From positions 67,625,001 to 67,689,000 of the forward strand of contig NC_088922.1 in assembly GCF_038396675.1 (NCBI RefSeq): a stretch of DNA of 64,000 nt, read 5' to 3'. Numbering within the stretch: position 1 is the first letter of the stretch; each line of letters begins with the position of its first letter. Positions 1-13,533 of the stretch are shown piece after piece. Under the pieces are notes generated by a model. That model had not been told where the DNA came from. It made no database searches and saw only the letters and a list, made by a program, of their open reading frames with translations. A program made the position numbers and the translations under genes. The DNA is from Hydra vulgaris (taxonomy: Eukaryota; Cnidaria; Hydrozoa; Anthoathecata; Hydridae).

Positions 1-2276
1 CAGAAAGATTATCTCATCAGAAATACCAGACAGTATTTCCTTGTGGTACTTTTTTTGAAAGTTTGTTGTGGCACTGAGTAGTTCTTCATTGCTCATCTTG
101 TTGAAGTGCCAAAGAAATCCAACAATACTACAAATTTGTTGTTGTGACTCAAATCGACGTTTAAGAACTGCTAGAATAGAGCCGATTATTACATAAAATA
201 CGTTGATTTTATAGTGCTGTTCTGAATCAAATTGTGTTTTCAACTTTCGAGTGGTAGAAAATTCTGGTGAAATGTCAATATTCATTGCAATTAATTTTGA
301 CTCACTCAGAACAGCATCCCATTTTTCACGAATCTGTTGAATGAAAAAAGATTTTTAATGTTTTCCATTTCAACATCTAGAGTTGCATTTCTTGCCTCAA
401 TTATAAGATTGGTTTGGTGAATCATTGTGAGGAGCTTCATTCATAAAGATTACAATGCATTCAAATTTTGACAAATACTTTTGAATGGACTAAAGTTCTG
501 ATTGAGCTGATACTTTGAGATTGAGAGATTGCAGCTCTTTTAAAGCTGTTCTCAGTGAATTCAAGTGACGGGCAACTGGTTTTACTGCTTCAATCCTTGC
601 TGACCATCGGGTCTTGGAAATACCATGTAGTGAAGCAGGTACATGTTGCTTGAGAATTTCCCACCTTTGTGGACTACTGCTGAAGAAATTGTACATTTGC
701 TGCACAATTCCAAAGTAAAGAATTGCTTCTTTGCATGATTCAGCACAGTCAACACCAACAAATTTTAAAGTGTGATTTCCAAAGCTGGCAAACATACAGT
801 TTGGGTTTTCTTCTAGCAAAACTGCTTGCACACCTTTGTATTTTCCAGCCATGTTTGGACCATTGTCGTATGCCTGACCAGTACACAGTTTAAAATCTAT
901 GTTCAACAAAGTTAGAACGTGAAGAATCCTTGCTGCAATTTCTTTTCCAGTTTTTTTTGAGTAATCGTCAAAATAGAGATTTCAATGGAAAATTTAAATC
1001 CATCAATTTTTATATAACGGATAATGAAAGTTGTTTGCTCCTTGTGAGAGCAGTCTGGTGTTGCATCAACAACAATTGAAAAATATTTGGTGTTTTGAAT
1101 CTCTTCAATAATTTTGGTTTGAACAAAAGATCCACAGAGTTCAATAAATTCATTTTGAATCCGGGTGGACAGATAATGAACTTGTAAGCGCTTTTTGTTC
1201 AGTTGAGATTCATGGACCTTTTTCACATGCTCTGATAAAATTGGATCATATTTGCTGAGGAGCTCAATTATTCCGAGAAAGTTTCCATTGTCAGGGTCAT
1301 AAATGTGTTGACTGGAACCAAATAAAGCAAGCCCACGTTCAGAAAGAAAAAGAATGACGTTCAAAAAGCGCTCAAGAAGTTTTGTCCAATTACTGGTTTC
1401 AGTTGGCAATTCTGTTATTAGTAAATTATCAATAAAACTTTTTCTGATGGCTGCTCTACTGGCTGATTTCCATTTGACATAGTTTTGTTTATGTGATACA
1501 GACATTTCATGTGCTGGTATTCGGTCTTTCAACTTTCTCCAACCCCTGGTGATATTCCAACCTAACTGTTCTGAAAAGGTGGATACCTTGGAATCACTTT
1601 TGTTTAAAAGAAAGCAGGGTGCACAATAGAATGACTGTTGCACATCACTCCAGCAAAGCCAATCTCTTGTGCATATCTCACCATTGGGAAGAATTTTTGA
1701 TCTCAGACGAGTAGGAAAGGCGTGATTATAAGAATCTCGTGGAATATTGTTTGGAATTAAAAAGTTTGTTTGGAAACTTTCTTGCATTTGAGGAATATTT
1801 CGTTTGTCAACAGTGCCAATGTCAGACACAATCAATTTTGATATATTAGAACAATCTGATTCACATTTTTGGTCCAAACTTTCTGAATATGAAATTTCAG
1901 AATCAGAGATGCAATTATCATTTGAGATGGCTTGCAAATTTGTTTCCCTCTGCTGACTGTTGCTTTGGTGAATCAATGAATTTTTACAATTTGATTCCAA
2001 GCTTTCTAAATCTGTAATTCCAGATTCAGAGACACAAGTTGTATTTGAGATGTCTTGCACATTTGTATCTATCTGGGGATTTTTGTTTTGTTGTAACATT
2101 GATTTTTCAGAAGATGTAGTTCCGGATATTTCAATATCTGATTTACCGTGTGTTGGGTTGGCTTGATTTTCCAGTGATCTTAGAAATGATGTTATTGACT
2201 TTAGGCTCTTTGATTCTTCTTCAAGTTTTTGTCTTTTTCGCCTTTTGGATGCACCACTTTCAAATTTTCTCTTCAT
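1..2276 (-). pseudogene. ZMYM1-like hAT transposase, broken, runs off left edge
   Basis: The reading begins at the ATG at 2276 (MKRKFESG, a start typical of this family), not at the more upstream ATG. A TTF-type zinc finger follows a long Ser-rich N-terminus (Cys residues around ICTRDWLCW and FYCAPCF, about residues 190-225), then the DUF4371-like region (FSIVVDATPDCSHKEQ). Near 945-955 an A-run slip breaks the frame. The protein resumes at 909-490 (TGQAYDNGPNMAGKYKG, SKTRWSAR), which is the hAT catalytic part of ZMYM1-type proteins. Further C-terminal sequence (about 290-1) is readable in another frame up to the edge, with STTRKLKTQFD and GFLWHFNKM. What is seen: at least two frame breaks. 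Known: such genes are hAT transposases or domesticated derivatives. Inference: a dead element. Confidence 0.85.
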
Positions 2277-2514
2277 GTTTAAATTTAGCAATGACATTAG
2301 TTTTAAAAGTTTTCGATCTTGCTGCAAACAACAATTATTAATGACTGAATTAAAATAAATATCAGAACAAACTTAATACAACACAAATAATTTAATTAAA
2401 ATAATAATTATGTGTATTAATAATCAACTAATTAAGTAAATTAAAATATTGTCTCAACATTGATTAAAATTTTATGTAATTGCTCATGTTATCACAATTT
2501 AATAAAAATATATT

Positions 2515-2615
2515 AAATTTCCGATAAAATTTGGAGGCCCCTATTTAGGTCGAGGCCTAGGCCAAATGGCCCGTGTAGCCCCCCCTCTGATAGGGCCTGG
2601 TTGGTACATATGTTT
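2515..2615. repeat. GC-rich terminal segment of the ZMYM1-like hAT element
   Basis: A conspicuous GC-rich block (aggcccctatttaggtcg, then a run of seven C) lies just outside the 5' end of the hAT gene. Many hAT elements of the ZMYM/TTF type have G-rich, GGCC-containing ends, so this is probably the element's terminal region. The exact terminus and an 8-bp target duplication are not visible to me. Confidence 0.45.
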
Positions 2616-2840
2616 ATATTATGTTTTTTCCATGTTTTAAAAGCGCTATGGCTTGGTAAACGTGTAGAGCAAGATTTGTCAACCTTGCCAGGCAAGTGAT
2701 GTACTTATAACAGAGGGTTAGACGACAGTTTTTATTGTCAAGCTGTTACTGCTCTAGGTCTAGTTGTTTTTAAACCTTTATTATTATTTATTTTAAAAAT
2801 ACATAATAATGTATTTTAATGACATTTTGCGTAATGTTGT

Positions 2841-3124
2841 TTGTAATAAAATATCACATTCGCCTAAAATATCACATCCCCCTTAGAAAAACCGAAATCG
2901 AGAATGCGTTTTCAAGTTATTGCACTTAGAAGTGTATCTAGTACGTCCGAAATATTTATGTACAAAAACAATAAATTAAAAAAGCAACGATCAAGATTCA
3001 TAAAACGGTTTGTAAATAATGTACTATAAATAAAGTCAGCATTAAATGGTAATATATTTTAAATTCATACTTATGAAATTTTGATCTTAATATATTGCGT
3101 GACAATGATTAAATAGATTAAACA
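2841..3124 (+). repeat. Repeat X, end segment (copy A)
   Basis: About 280 bases beginning near ttgtaataaaatatcacatt and ending at the minisatellite. The same sequence is present in reverse orientation at about 40140-40390, including the stretch around the gtacgtccgaaatatttatg block. It marks one end of a dispersed family, called X here. No coding capacity is seen. Confidence 0.8.
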
Positions 3125-3261
3125 TGAGGGATGTGATATTTTAGATACCAAATACTAATACTTTGCAGTATTTTAAATGTTACATAGGGGGATGAAATAT
3201 TCTAGAAGACTGGATAAGGGGGATGTGATATTTTACGTAGGAATTTCGGCTTCTTATTGTG

Positions 3262-3372
<111 letters not shown>

Positions 3373-3513
3373 TTACACATGGTGGATGTGATATTTCAGA
3401 TACAAATACTAATACTTTGCAGTGTATAAATGTTACATAGTGGGATGTAATATTTTAGAAGCTTGAATAAGAGGGATGTGATATTTTACGTAGGAATTTC
3501 AGGTTCTTATTGT

Positions 3514-3519
3514 GATATA

Positions 3520-3587
<68 letters not shown>
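3514..3587. repeat. (TA)n microsatellite inside repeat X
   Basis: Shorter TA tract at the equivalent place in the second X unit. Confidence 0.95.
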
Positions 3588-3590
<3 letters not shown>

Positions 3591-3895
3591 TATACAGGGG
3601 GGATGTAATATTTTAGATACCAAATACTGATACTTTGCAGTTTTTTAAATGTTACATAGAGGGATGAAATATTCTAGAAGCCTGGATAAGAGGGTTGTGA
3701 TATTTTACGTAGGAATTTAAGCTTCTTATTGTGATATATATATAAATTATACATAGGGGATGTGATATTTTTGATACCAAATACTAATATTTTGCAGTAT
3801 TATTTAATGTTACATAGGGGGATCTAATATTTTAGAAGCCTGGATAAGGGGAATGTAAGATTTTATGTAGGAACTTTAGCATTTTATTGTGATAT

Positions 3896-6041
3896 TTAGT
3901 CAACACATATACTGAAATAGTGGTAGCTCTTTTTTTATTTCTTTCAGCTTTATTGAAAGATGTTTAAAAATATATGAGATATGTATGTATACAATTTATG
4001 TTTATTTACAAAGCTTATAATAAATTTACAATTATTTTTATTCTTTATTTTCATTTTTTTTTTTACCTTTTAAATGTTTAATTTAATCTTCTTTTTAATT
4101 TAGATGCGATTGAGCTAACAATTAAAAAATGCAAAATTGTTCAACCAAGACTTTGAAAAAGCTTTTTAAAATGCATAAGGCTTTGAACGAGTTAATGAAT
4201 TCTAAAGATTTAAAAAGAACACAACAAACATATTTTTATGCTTGTATTTTTATGTGTTAGTGCATGAACATTCAAGGAAAAGAAATAATTACTGTTTGTC
4301 ATTGTTGTTTCTTTTTTTGTATATTTTTAAATTTAAGGAGAGAGGAGTAGAAATTATTTGGAATCTTTTATTACATAAAAGAAGCTTCTTTATTATCCCA
4401 ATAAAGTAACAATTTTAAAGTATGATTAGATTAACGTTTTTTTGTGGGTGGTATGAGAGAAGGTGCTTCTGATTCTTGAATCAATTTTGAATCTTCTCAA
4501 GTCCAGTTTAAAAATCAATTTATATATATTTATAATGATAAATGTAAAATCATTGTGAATTTTTTTATTAAGAAACATCAAATATCAATGTGTAATGATA
4601 AAGAATACTGTACCAATACTGTATGTACATTGTAGTATATTTATAGTACTGTATAATATTATGGAAAAGACGAACATAAAAAATTTGGGAATTGCGATTA
4701 TTTACTGTTAACTAATTTAAAATCAAAGCAGCATGTTGATTATTGTTGTTTTAAGCCCACTGCGACATCGAAATGCATCGGCGAATATTTTAATCATTTC
4801 GACAACGAAACGATTAAGCAATAATAAAAAATTTATATTCGTACACACTTAGAATATTTGGTTTCTTTATTTACTTAATGATACAAATGCTTTAAACCGT
4901 TTCCCACATTGTAGGACGAGGATTTCAACTATTTAAAATCGTGCTTATAATGACAGCTTGATAGCAAGGAATTTTACAAGTTTAAAATAAGGACGAAAGC
5001 GTGGTGATTTAATTAAAATGATTAAGTTAGATAATAAAATTGACTATATCGATTGGCATATGAAAGACTTTTTAATTTCAATTCAACAAGTCGAGTACAA
5101 ACGCGTAGTTGTGGTAACAAAATTCCGAACATAAATTGCCGGTAATTATAATATTTGTCAAACAGTTCGACTTGAGCAGTACAGGAAAGGAATGAGTTTA
5201 AGCAAAGTAAAGTGAAATTATATTAGTAAATATTTATTATTTGGGGTTAAAAGTTGAGCGCACAAATTTTTGTTTCGAATGCACCGTCGTCTGACGTGTC
5301 AGAAACCCAGAGCTATTCAAATTTTATTACGCATAATACTGGTCTCAAAACATCTTGAAAATATTTGATAAACATTAAAAATATTTAAATAATATTCTTG
5401 TAACTTTTTATTCAAAAGTTTCTATTCTACTTATTAAATATTTTTATTTTTCTTCAACTTAATTTAATCTAAGTTGTTTAATTTTCTACGTGTAATCTTA
5501 ATACTAAGTAGGTATTGAAACTTATCCCCCTTCTACTACTTGCCTTACCGAGTCACGCTTTACCTACCAGGGCTAGTCCAATGGGTTAGTCAACAAAAAG
5601 CCTCTCTAGAACACAACATAAGTCACGATCTTTCGGCGAAGCCGTCAGCAACCCTTGCATGTGGAAATAGACGTTTTTAGAGGAAAAAAACATAAGTATT
5701 AGAAAATAGAAATATAAGCGTTACAAAGCGTTACAGAAAGGAGACAGAAAGCTCATTTTAAAAGACAAAACTAACAGAAAACAATAAATTTCTCTAAAAA
5801 ATAAATGATATTAAATGTTGTATTTTTTCCGTACGAAAGACATAGTTTAGTATAATAAAAGTCAAACGTGTGCAGCACATTTATCGTATATTGTATATGT
5901 AGCCTAACTGCTTTTCAGTATGAGCCATTAAGACATACTTATTGGTTTTCTTACGATTATGTATATAAATTGTCCCTAATTCGGAATATGTAAACAGGTT
6001 TGATGTACTCATTACAATTTTGAAAAACTCAAAAGTTAAAA
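3896..6041. other. AT-rich stretch with no gene recognised
   Basis: No ORF with recognisable content on either strand. It holds short A/T runs and one GC-richer island (5525-5680, listed separately). The Ginger element to the right may begin in its last part, but I could not identify a terminus. Confidence 0.5.
5525..5680. other. GC-richer island, possible SINE-like or foreign piece
   Basis: A 150-base block around ccttaccgagtcacgc, gggctagtccaatgggtta and cgatctttcggcgaagccg stands out from the AT-rich surroundings. It has no ORF. I could not fold it into a tRNA or match it to a known RNA. Confidence 0.3.
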
Positions 6042-6427
6042 ATGGAAAAGGTGGAAAAAAACGAACATTACTTTAAAAATATTTTAGCATATTTAACAGA
6101 GAGCACTTACCCAGCTGGTTTTCAAAAATATGAGAAACGAAGTTTGAGAAATGTGTCAAAAAGTTATTGTGTGCTAGGTACTGGTAATAAAAAACAAAAC
6201 TCAAATTCAAATATTACATTGAAATAAATGAAATTGAAAGTATACTTGTTCAATATTTACTACCCTTAGATAACAAATTGAAGCGTAGAATAAAGATATG
6301 TGGAAACTTATATTATGCGGATATTGTTGTGGATACACAAACAAAACAATAATGAAAATAATGGAAAAACATTATTGGCCCAATATTACCGGAGATATTA
6401 AAAAATGGGTAAAGTATTTTGCTATTA

Positions 6428-6476
6428 AATTTATTTAAATTGCATTTAATTTAATTAAATGCAATTTAAATAAATT
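6428..6476. repeat. Perfect palindrome, 24-base arms, 1-base loop
   Basis: Arms 6428-6451 and 6453-6476 are exact reverse complements around a single T. It sits in an intron-like part of the integrase gene and is composed of A/T apart from one GC dinucleotide in each arm. Confidence 0.9.
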
Positions 6477-6481
6477 AAATT

Positions 6482-6531
6482 AGTGGTTTTACAATTCTAT
6501 TTTATTATCATAGTAGAGTTGTAAAACCACT
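6482..6531. repeat. Hairpin, 18-base arms
   Basis: The AGTGGTTTTACAA arm at 6482-6499 pairs with 6514-6531 with one mismatch (17 of 18), directly after the previous palindrome. Confidence 0.85.
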
Positions 6532-8399
6532 ACCATCGGCCTTGGAAAAATAAGATAAAAGGTTAAAAAAGGAATAAAAAAATAACTCTTTTAATAGATA
6601 AAACAATGCATTTGATGTCAAACATCGGGTCAACTGCTTTTCACATCCGAACCTTTACATTCCATAAAGGTAACTTAATAAAGTGTTTTTAAATATCTTT
6701 CAAGAATTTAGAATCTTTAATTTAGTATATTATACGAATGTATTATGTTTACTTTCTTATGTTGCATAATGTTGAAATATTGTGTTTAGACCACAAGAGT
6801 ATGGGAAATTATTGGATTAGACTTCGCCGGACCATTTACTAAAACATCAATGGTTAACAGATACTTCATGAGATGCACCAATTAATTTTTCTAAATGGCC
6901 TATTGATTACGCATTACCAAATAAGGAAGCAATAACGGTAGCAAGAGCAATTATAAATTTAGTTACAACCTTTGGTTTTCCATCCGTCATACTTACTGAC
7001 AATGGAACTGAGTTTTGCAATGAGATATTTTTTAATTTTTTTATATAATGCAGACCCGTAGGAACAACATTCGGTCGAATCCTTTAAGGATGAATTAGAA
7101 TAAAACCTTTTGATTTTGTATAATGCAGCATTTACAATAGCAAGTAATAAAAATAATTTATTTTTTTCCGTTATTTAATTAGTTAAACGATGAGGTATAT
7201 AAGATCTTGGGTGTCGAACGACGAAGAACTGCTGTTTATCACCCTCAAACAAATGGACAAGATGAAAATACAAATAAAAATATAAAAAGATGTGCATTAT
7301 TTTATTATTGTTTAAGTTCACAATAAAATAATGACAATAACATCACTATTTTGAAATTACGTTAATTAGAAAAATCAGAAAACTTGCCAACGAAACCAGT
7401 CAAACTGGGATGAGTTTCAAGATATAGTTTTATATCCATTACGAATTAAAAGACAAACGTCTACTAAATTGTCACCTTTTGAGTTGATGTTTGGTGGTCG
7501 TTCACCTGTTTGCAGAAGTGAGTTCAAAGAAGTAAGTATATTTGGATATCATTTTAAGCAATTATATTCACTTTACACTCATAATTCTGTATACCAATAC
7601 CAGTATGCTTTGTTATTTAGATGGTCGGTATTTTCCCCGCAAATGAAGATAAAGTTAAAGCTGTAGTCGAAAAAAATGAAGTTCATATTGAAAATTAACC
7701 AATTTGGTCACTAAAGTAATCACTTATACCACTTAATTTTAATTTAACTTTTAAGATACCATCCTTTATCTTTTATTTTTTTCTAATTGCAGTAGTTACA
7801 AATTTTAGAACATTACAGAAGCTCAAAAGAAACAAAAAAAAATATTACGATAAAAGAGTTTTAAAAAATATCAAATCAAAGGAAGAATGCATTTAAATCG
7901 GGGACAAAGTTTTGTTACTTGATATTAGAGGTAGGAGAAGCAAAGGAGCAGCTTTTAAGCCACGGTTTAAAGGACCTTATGAAGTAAGCTATATTACAAA
8001 ATGTGGAAATTACAAACTGAGTAGTAATAAAGTTATTATAAAAGGAACCCACAAAAGAGCCCATGTTAAGAAATTTCTCGAAGGCATTTGTGATAAAAGG
8101 TATGCGCACAACTTATATACAAGTTTTCCAATAACTACTTTTTTTAACTTTAAAAAAGAAAGCTAAGGAGTTTCATTAATATTATTGCTAGACAACCAAT
8201 TTTTTCTAATTTGAAAGGCTTTTGTACCCTCTACTTTAGAAACAATTACAACAAAAAGTGAAATAGAAATTGAAAAAAAACATTCATTGGTGGAAAGCAC
8301 AAAGGGTAAATAGTAACAACAGATTTTCTTTTTATGTTTCACTTTTTGGTCTGCTTAAGCATTTTTTTTCCATATTTTATTTTTTGTTCAATTTTTTAG

Positions 8400-8942
8400 A
8401 GGCAAATAAGGCAGAGCAGCTAATTAAAAGCTTTGTAGTTAAAGATAGTGAAGGTATGTCTTAAAAAATTACCTTTGCATTTATATTTGTTACCTTTTTA
8501 TTTTAATTTCTATCCAATTTTTTAGAGGCAAATAAGGCAAAGGAGACAATAAAAAGCTTTCTAGTTAAAGATAGTGAAGGTATGTAATAAAAAACTACTT
8601 TTCATTTATAAGTGTTAACGTTTTATTTAATGTATGGTTTGTTTTGTAGAGGAGGCAGATTCAATAAAAAGCTTCGTAGTTACAGACAGTGAAGGTATGT
8701 ATTAAATAACTACAATTTCATTTATATTTGTTAGCCTATCATTTTATATTTATGTTCAATTTTATAGACGAGAAAAATATGGCAGAGGAGACAATAAAAA
8801 GCTCTGTAGTTGAAGATAGTGAAGGTATGTATTAAAAAATTTCCTTCAAATACCTTCATGTTGGCTTTTTATTTTAATTTATGTGCAATTTTCTAGAGAT
8901 ATTGTATACAAAAAAAAGCTGCATAGTTGAAGATAGTGAAAG
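8400..8942 (+). repeat. Five tandem mini-exons (exon plus intron duplicated)
   Basis: Predicted exons 8400-8453, 8526-8579, 8650-8694, 8768-8824 and 8897-8942 are each preceded by a T-rich TAG acceptor and followed by GTATGT (GTATAT for the last). The first four are 54, 54, 45 and 57 bases, all multiples of three, and each is split after the first base of a codon at both ends, so any number can be spliced in without a shift. Each encodes a version of IKSFVVKDSE with a variable leader such as ANKAEQL or ANKAKET. Unit spacing is about 118-129 bases, showing that exon and intron were duplicated together. They lie between the integrase/GPY part and the Ulp1 part and probably form a linker. Function unknown. 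Confidence 0.8.
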
Positions 8943-9149
8943 GTATATATTATTCAGTGGCGCACTAGTAAACTGAAGATTTCTATGTAAACTTACGTAA
9001 ATAAAATCAATTTTAAACATTATCCCTACCCGGTAAAAAAATAGAAGGTCTAAAAAATTATAACATTATGTTATCTTCTGTAAATGTAATACTATCGTTA
9101 TTTTATTTGATGCATGTATGCATGAATAATTAATTATTATTAAATTTTG

Positions 9150-10240
<1,091 letters not shown>

Positions 10241-10383
10241 GTTATTTAACTAAACGAATAAATGATATATTTTATATAATATTGTTTTTATTCTTATATT
10301 ATTATTATCATTATGTGTACAAGTAACCTTGGCATTTACAACATCAACAGTTGAGTTTCAAAATGTATGTGAATTTTCTCACT

Positions 10384-10547
<164 letters not shown>

Positions 10548-10754
10548 AACCTATTTTAGTTTGCTGAAAATTATATAAATGGAAAAGAATTGGTGACCAC
10601 CTTTCCAAATGAAGAAGTGAATGCATATAGGAAGAAAGTGGTGTAGCTACTATTAGATGAAGGAGGTTAGTAAGGTTGTTTATAGTGTTGGGAATATTTA
10701 TATTACTTTCATATAAAATTACATTTAAAAAGAAACAAAAAAAAATGATAAAAC

Positions 10755-11028
10755 TAAATCAATAGGTCAAAAATGTTGGCAGGATAGTTTGTGTCGTATT
10801 TGCGGAAGTGAAACTGGTCCAAAAACTAAAAAAAATCAATAAAAAAGATAAATGGGTATAAAGAAATATTTAAATTATTTTTCAACATTATTTTCAAATA
10901 GAAAAATGATTTAACCTTAAATAGTTATTTTTAGATAAAATGTGATTTTTGCATCCAAAATCGATGGTACCATATAGGATGCATTGTTTTTAAAAATAAA
11001 ATTTCATTTTGTTGTGAACAAATTTATT
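10755..11028 (+). pseudogene. PHD finger at the end of the Ginger gene
   Basis: LCRICGSETGPK near 10790, then after a predicted intron (donor 10856, acceptor AG at 10933-10934) the exon WIKCDFCIQNRWYHIGC and FCCEQIYY, ending at a stop near 11028. The order Cys-X2-Cys, Cys-X2-Cys, His-X2-Cys, Cys-Cys is that of a PHD finger. A one-base slip in an A-run just before the intron breaks the frame. PHD fingers at the C-terminus are known in Ginger elements and may read chromatin marks at the target site (inference). Confidence 0.65.
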
Positions 11029-11115
11029 ACTAAAAAGTAAAATTAATAATAAATGATATAACATTTATAACATAATAAATCTTGTAAAAAAATAACAAAT
11101 AGAAGGGTTGATAAT

Positions 11116-11123
11116 GATATAAC
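11116..11123. repeat. 8-bp target-site duplication, left (GATATAAC)
   Basis: Identical to 20486-20493 and directly abutting the left terminus of the hAT element. Confidence 0.9.
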
Positions 11124-11139
11124 TAGGGGTGGAAGTTAA

Positions 11140-11690
11140 GGTTAGTTTTAGTCTAACTATATTTAGTCGACTAACTTTTTAGTCTAACTTTTTAGCGTAA
11201 CTAAGTTTAGTCGACTAACTTTTTATTCTAACAAAATTTAGTCGACTAACTTTTTAGTCTAACTAAATTTAGTCGACTAACTTTTTAGCGTAACTAAATT
11301 TAGTCGACTAACTTTTTATTCTAACAAAATTTAGTCGACTAACTTTTTAGCGTAAATAAATTAGTCGACTAACTTTTTAGTCTAACTAAGTTTAGTCGAC
11401 TAACTTTTTCGTCTAATTAAATTTAGTCGACTAACTTTTTAGTCTAACTAAATTCAGTCGACTAACTTTTTAGCGTAACTAAAATTAGTCGACATTTTAG
11501 CGTAAATAAATTAGTCGACTAACTTTTTAGTCTAACTAAGTTTAGTCGACTAATTTTTTAGTCTAACTAAATTTAGTCGACTAACTTTTTAGTCTAACTA
11601 AATTTAGTCGACTAACTTTTTAGCGTACCTAAAATTAGTCGACTAACTTTTTAGTTTGACTAAATTTAATCGACTAAGTTTTTAATTTGC
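11140..11690 (+). repeat. Left subterminal array, ~31-bp units with TTAGTCGACTAA
   Basis: About 17 units of the form TTTAGTCGACTAAC-TTTTTAG followed by TCTAACTAAA or CGTAACTAAA. The core AGTTAGTCGACTAACT is palindromic and contains GTCGAC. Point variants and a few length variants occur. Repeated subterminal motifs in hAT elements are usually transposase binding sites, here perhaps for the BED finger (inference). Confidence 0.9.
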
Positions 11691-12239
11691 GAAAAATATA
11701 TTGTTACTTTTACCCACAAAATACTTTTTTTAAATCTTGTTATGTGTTAGTTGTGAAGTGGTTTGAGCGCCATTTTTTTAATAACAAATTGCTGTAAGTT
11801 ACAATTTAGATCTCCATGCCATCTTTTTCAAAGTTGATTTTCAGAGTTTTTCAAGTTTTTGGAGAAAATTTTTTTTTCTTAACTTTGCGAGATATACACT
11901 TGGAGTTTTGTAATAGTAAAAAAATTGTATTCAATTACTCCCCCCTTATTACTAAGTACTTGTTTTAACTTTCAATGAAAAGCGGTTTAAATCTGGATTT
12001 TTTCAATTTCTAATTAAAATGAACCATAAACTATAAGAAAAAAAAATGGTGCCATATTTTTGAAATGTGTTGTATGCAGAAGCTTTTTCGGATTTCTTTT
12101 ATATAATACAAGCAATCATTTTTTGAGGTAAAAATACCTAATTTATTTTGTTCTACACTCATAAAACGCAGTTTTTACAGTGACGACAATGTGATGGTCT
12201 ATAGATAAAACTAACATCAAAAGGCAAATATCTGTAAGT

Positions 12240-13440
12240 TTTTTAGCTGTGAACTTTGATGAAAAGCTATCTTGGAAAGTGCATATAAATTCTATAGAAA
12301 AAAAATTTCAAAAAACATTGGCATGATATATAGAGTTAAGCCACTTTTAAATTTTAAGTCCCTAAAAAGTTTATATTTTTCCTTTATACATAGTTACTTA
12401 ACTTACGGCAACATCATGTGGGCAAGTACTAATTACACTAAGCTAAAAAAACTTTATAGCAAGCAAAAACATGCTGTTAGAATCATATTTGGATCTGGTA
12501 GAGCGGTTCCTTGTGAACCTCTTTTACGTGTAATAGGTGCCCTGAATATTTTCAAACTTAATATCCATCTTGTTCTACTGTTCATGTATAAAACAAAATA
12601 TGGACTGTCCCCCAAAATATTTGAAACTTATTTTAAAGTAATACACCATAAATATGCTACAAGTTTTTCCGCTAACAACTTTGTTATACCAAAATCTTAT
12701 TCTAAACAAGTTTCTTATTCAATTCAGAATCGCAGACCACTTTTGTGGAAAAGATTTCCAAACATTGTTTCCGGAAAAAAAAATCTCTTCATCAGTTTAA
12801 AACTGATTCAAAACAGTTTTTTTTAAACGCAGATTTTGACTTATATTATTATAAGTCTTTCTTTTAAAAATAGATCAGATATATAATTTAAAAACTGAAC
12901 AACAAGTTAATTATTCGTATTTTCGTAATTATTCGAAAGAAAAAAAAAAAAAAAAAAGGGTAAAATTTTTTGACAATAATCATTATCAAAAATCACATTT
13001 TCTCGCTTTTTATTTTATTTTTTGTGCGTATTTATATATATAAAGTTATTATATATTCACTTTTACTTTTACCTAATCTAGTTATGATATTTTACTTTAT
13101 CTTTTATATATTTTACTTAAAATATATATAAAGTTTTATATATTAACTCTTACTTTTACTCAATCTATTTATGATATTATGTATTAAACGATATTTTACT
13201 TTATTTATTATATATCTTTTGTAAACATTCATTTAATTTTTCTTTTATGCTATATATTCTTGAAGCAACTTTGTAAAAATTATAAATTGTAACACGGTGC
13301 TTGGCGATAACGCAAATTATGCCTTCTTCTTGCTCCGGCCATTAACTTAATTGTAAATTTATGGAAACTGTCAAATTTGTTAAACGGCAAAATAAAATAG
13401 AATAATAAATAATAATAATAATAATTGTAGTTGTTAGTAA
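12240..13440 (+). mobile_element. 5'-truncated CR1/L2-like LINE, 3' end
   Basis: The remnant encodes the C-terminal end of a LINE reverse transcriptase: NFDEKLSWKVHINSI, then after an A-run frameshift KISKNIGMIYRVKPLL, SYLTYGNIMWAST, KLKKLYSKQKHAVRIIF and the final segment to about 12826. About 600 bases of untranslated sequence follow, ending in a TAA-type tail (aataataataataat, near 13410-13425), as in CR1-like LINEs. Related protein sequence occurs in the LINE at 53.2-59.9 kb on the other strand. Dead copy inside the hAT element. Confidence 0.8.
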
Positions 13441-13533
13441 CAATTACACAATATAGAAATAATAAAAAACATTAATTGCGTAACAATTTGTTACGCAATT
13501 AATGTTTTTTATTATTTCTATATTGTGTAATTG
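13441..13533. repeat. Perfect 93-base palindrome (46-base arms, 1-base loop)
   Basis: Arms 13441-13486 and 13488-13533 are exact reverse complements around a single T, immediately after the LINE tail. No mismatch in 46 pairs. No coding content. Confidence 0.92.

Larger units (their letters stand above)
6042..8166 (+). pseudogene. Ginger integrase with H2C2 and GPY domains
   Basis: It starts with an ATG at 6042 (STYPAGFQKYEKRSLR, the usual N-terminus of this integrase class). The zinc-binding region near 6318-6420 has CGYCCGYTNKT and EKHYWPNITGDIKKW, so the usual His residues are altered. Core motifs are GLDFAGPF (first Asp, 6820-6822), ILTDNGTEF (second Asp, 6998-7000) and YHPQTNGQDEN (7236-7266; the catalytic Glu lies here). 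LSPFELMFGGR follows at about 7470, then the GPY domain RFKGPYEVSY near 7960-7990. Introns with GT/AG ends separate the segments. Stops and frameshifts inside the core, for example at 6883 and 7045, suggest this copy is inactive. Confidence 0.8.

Noticed and set aside
5525-5680. GC-rich island considered as a tRNA or rRNA gene
   Set aside because: I could not find a cloverleaf, A/B boxes or a convincing rRNA match by eye.
6042-8166. Integrase region taken as an endogenous retrovirus or Gypsy retrotransposon
   Set aside because: No gag, protease, reverse transcriptase or LTRs nearby, and the downstream Ulp1 and PHD domains fit Ginger DNA transposons instead.
11140-11690. 31-bp repeats considered as a CRISPR array
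   Set aside because: Units are head-to-tail without unique spacers, have point variants, are mirrored at the other end of a transposon, and the genome is eukaryotic.
12272-12826. 184-codon ORF considered as a host gene
   Set aside because: It is the C-terminal end of a LINE reverse transcriptase continuing from an upstream frame and followed by a LINE tail.
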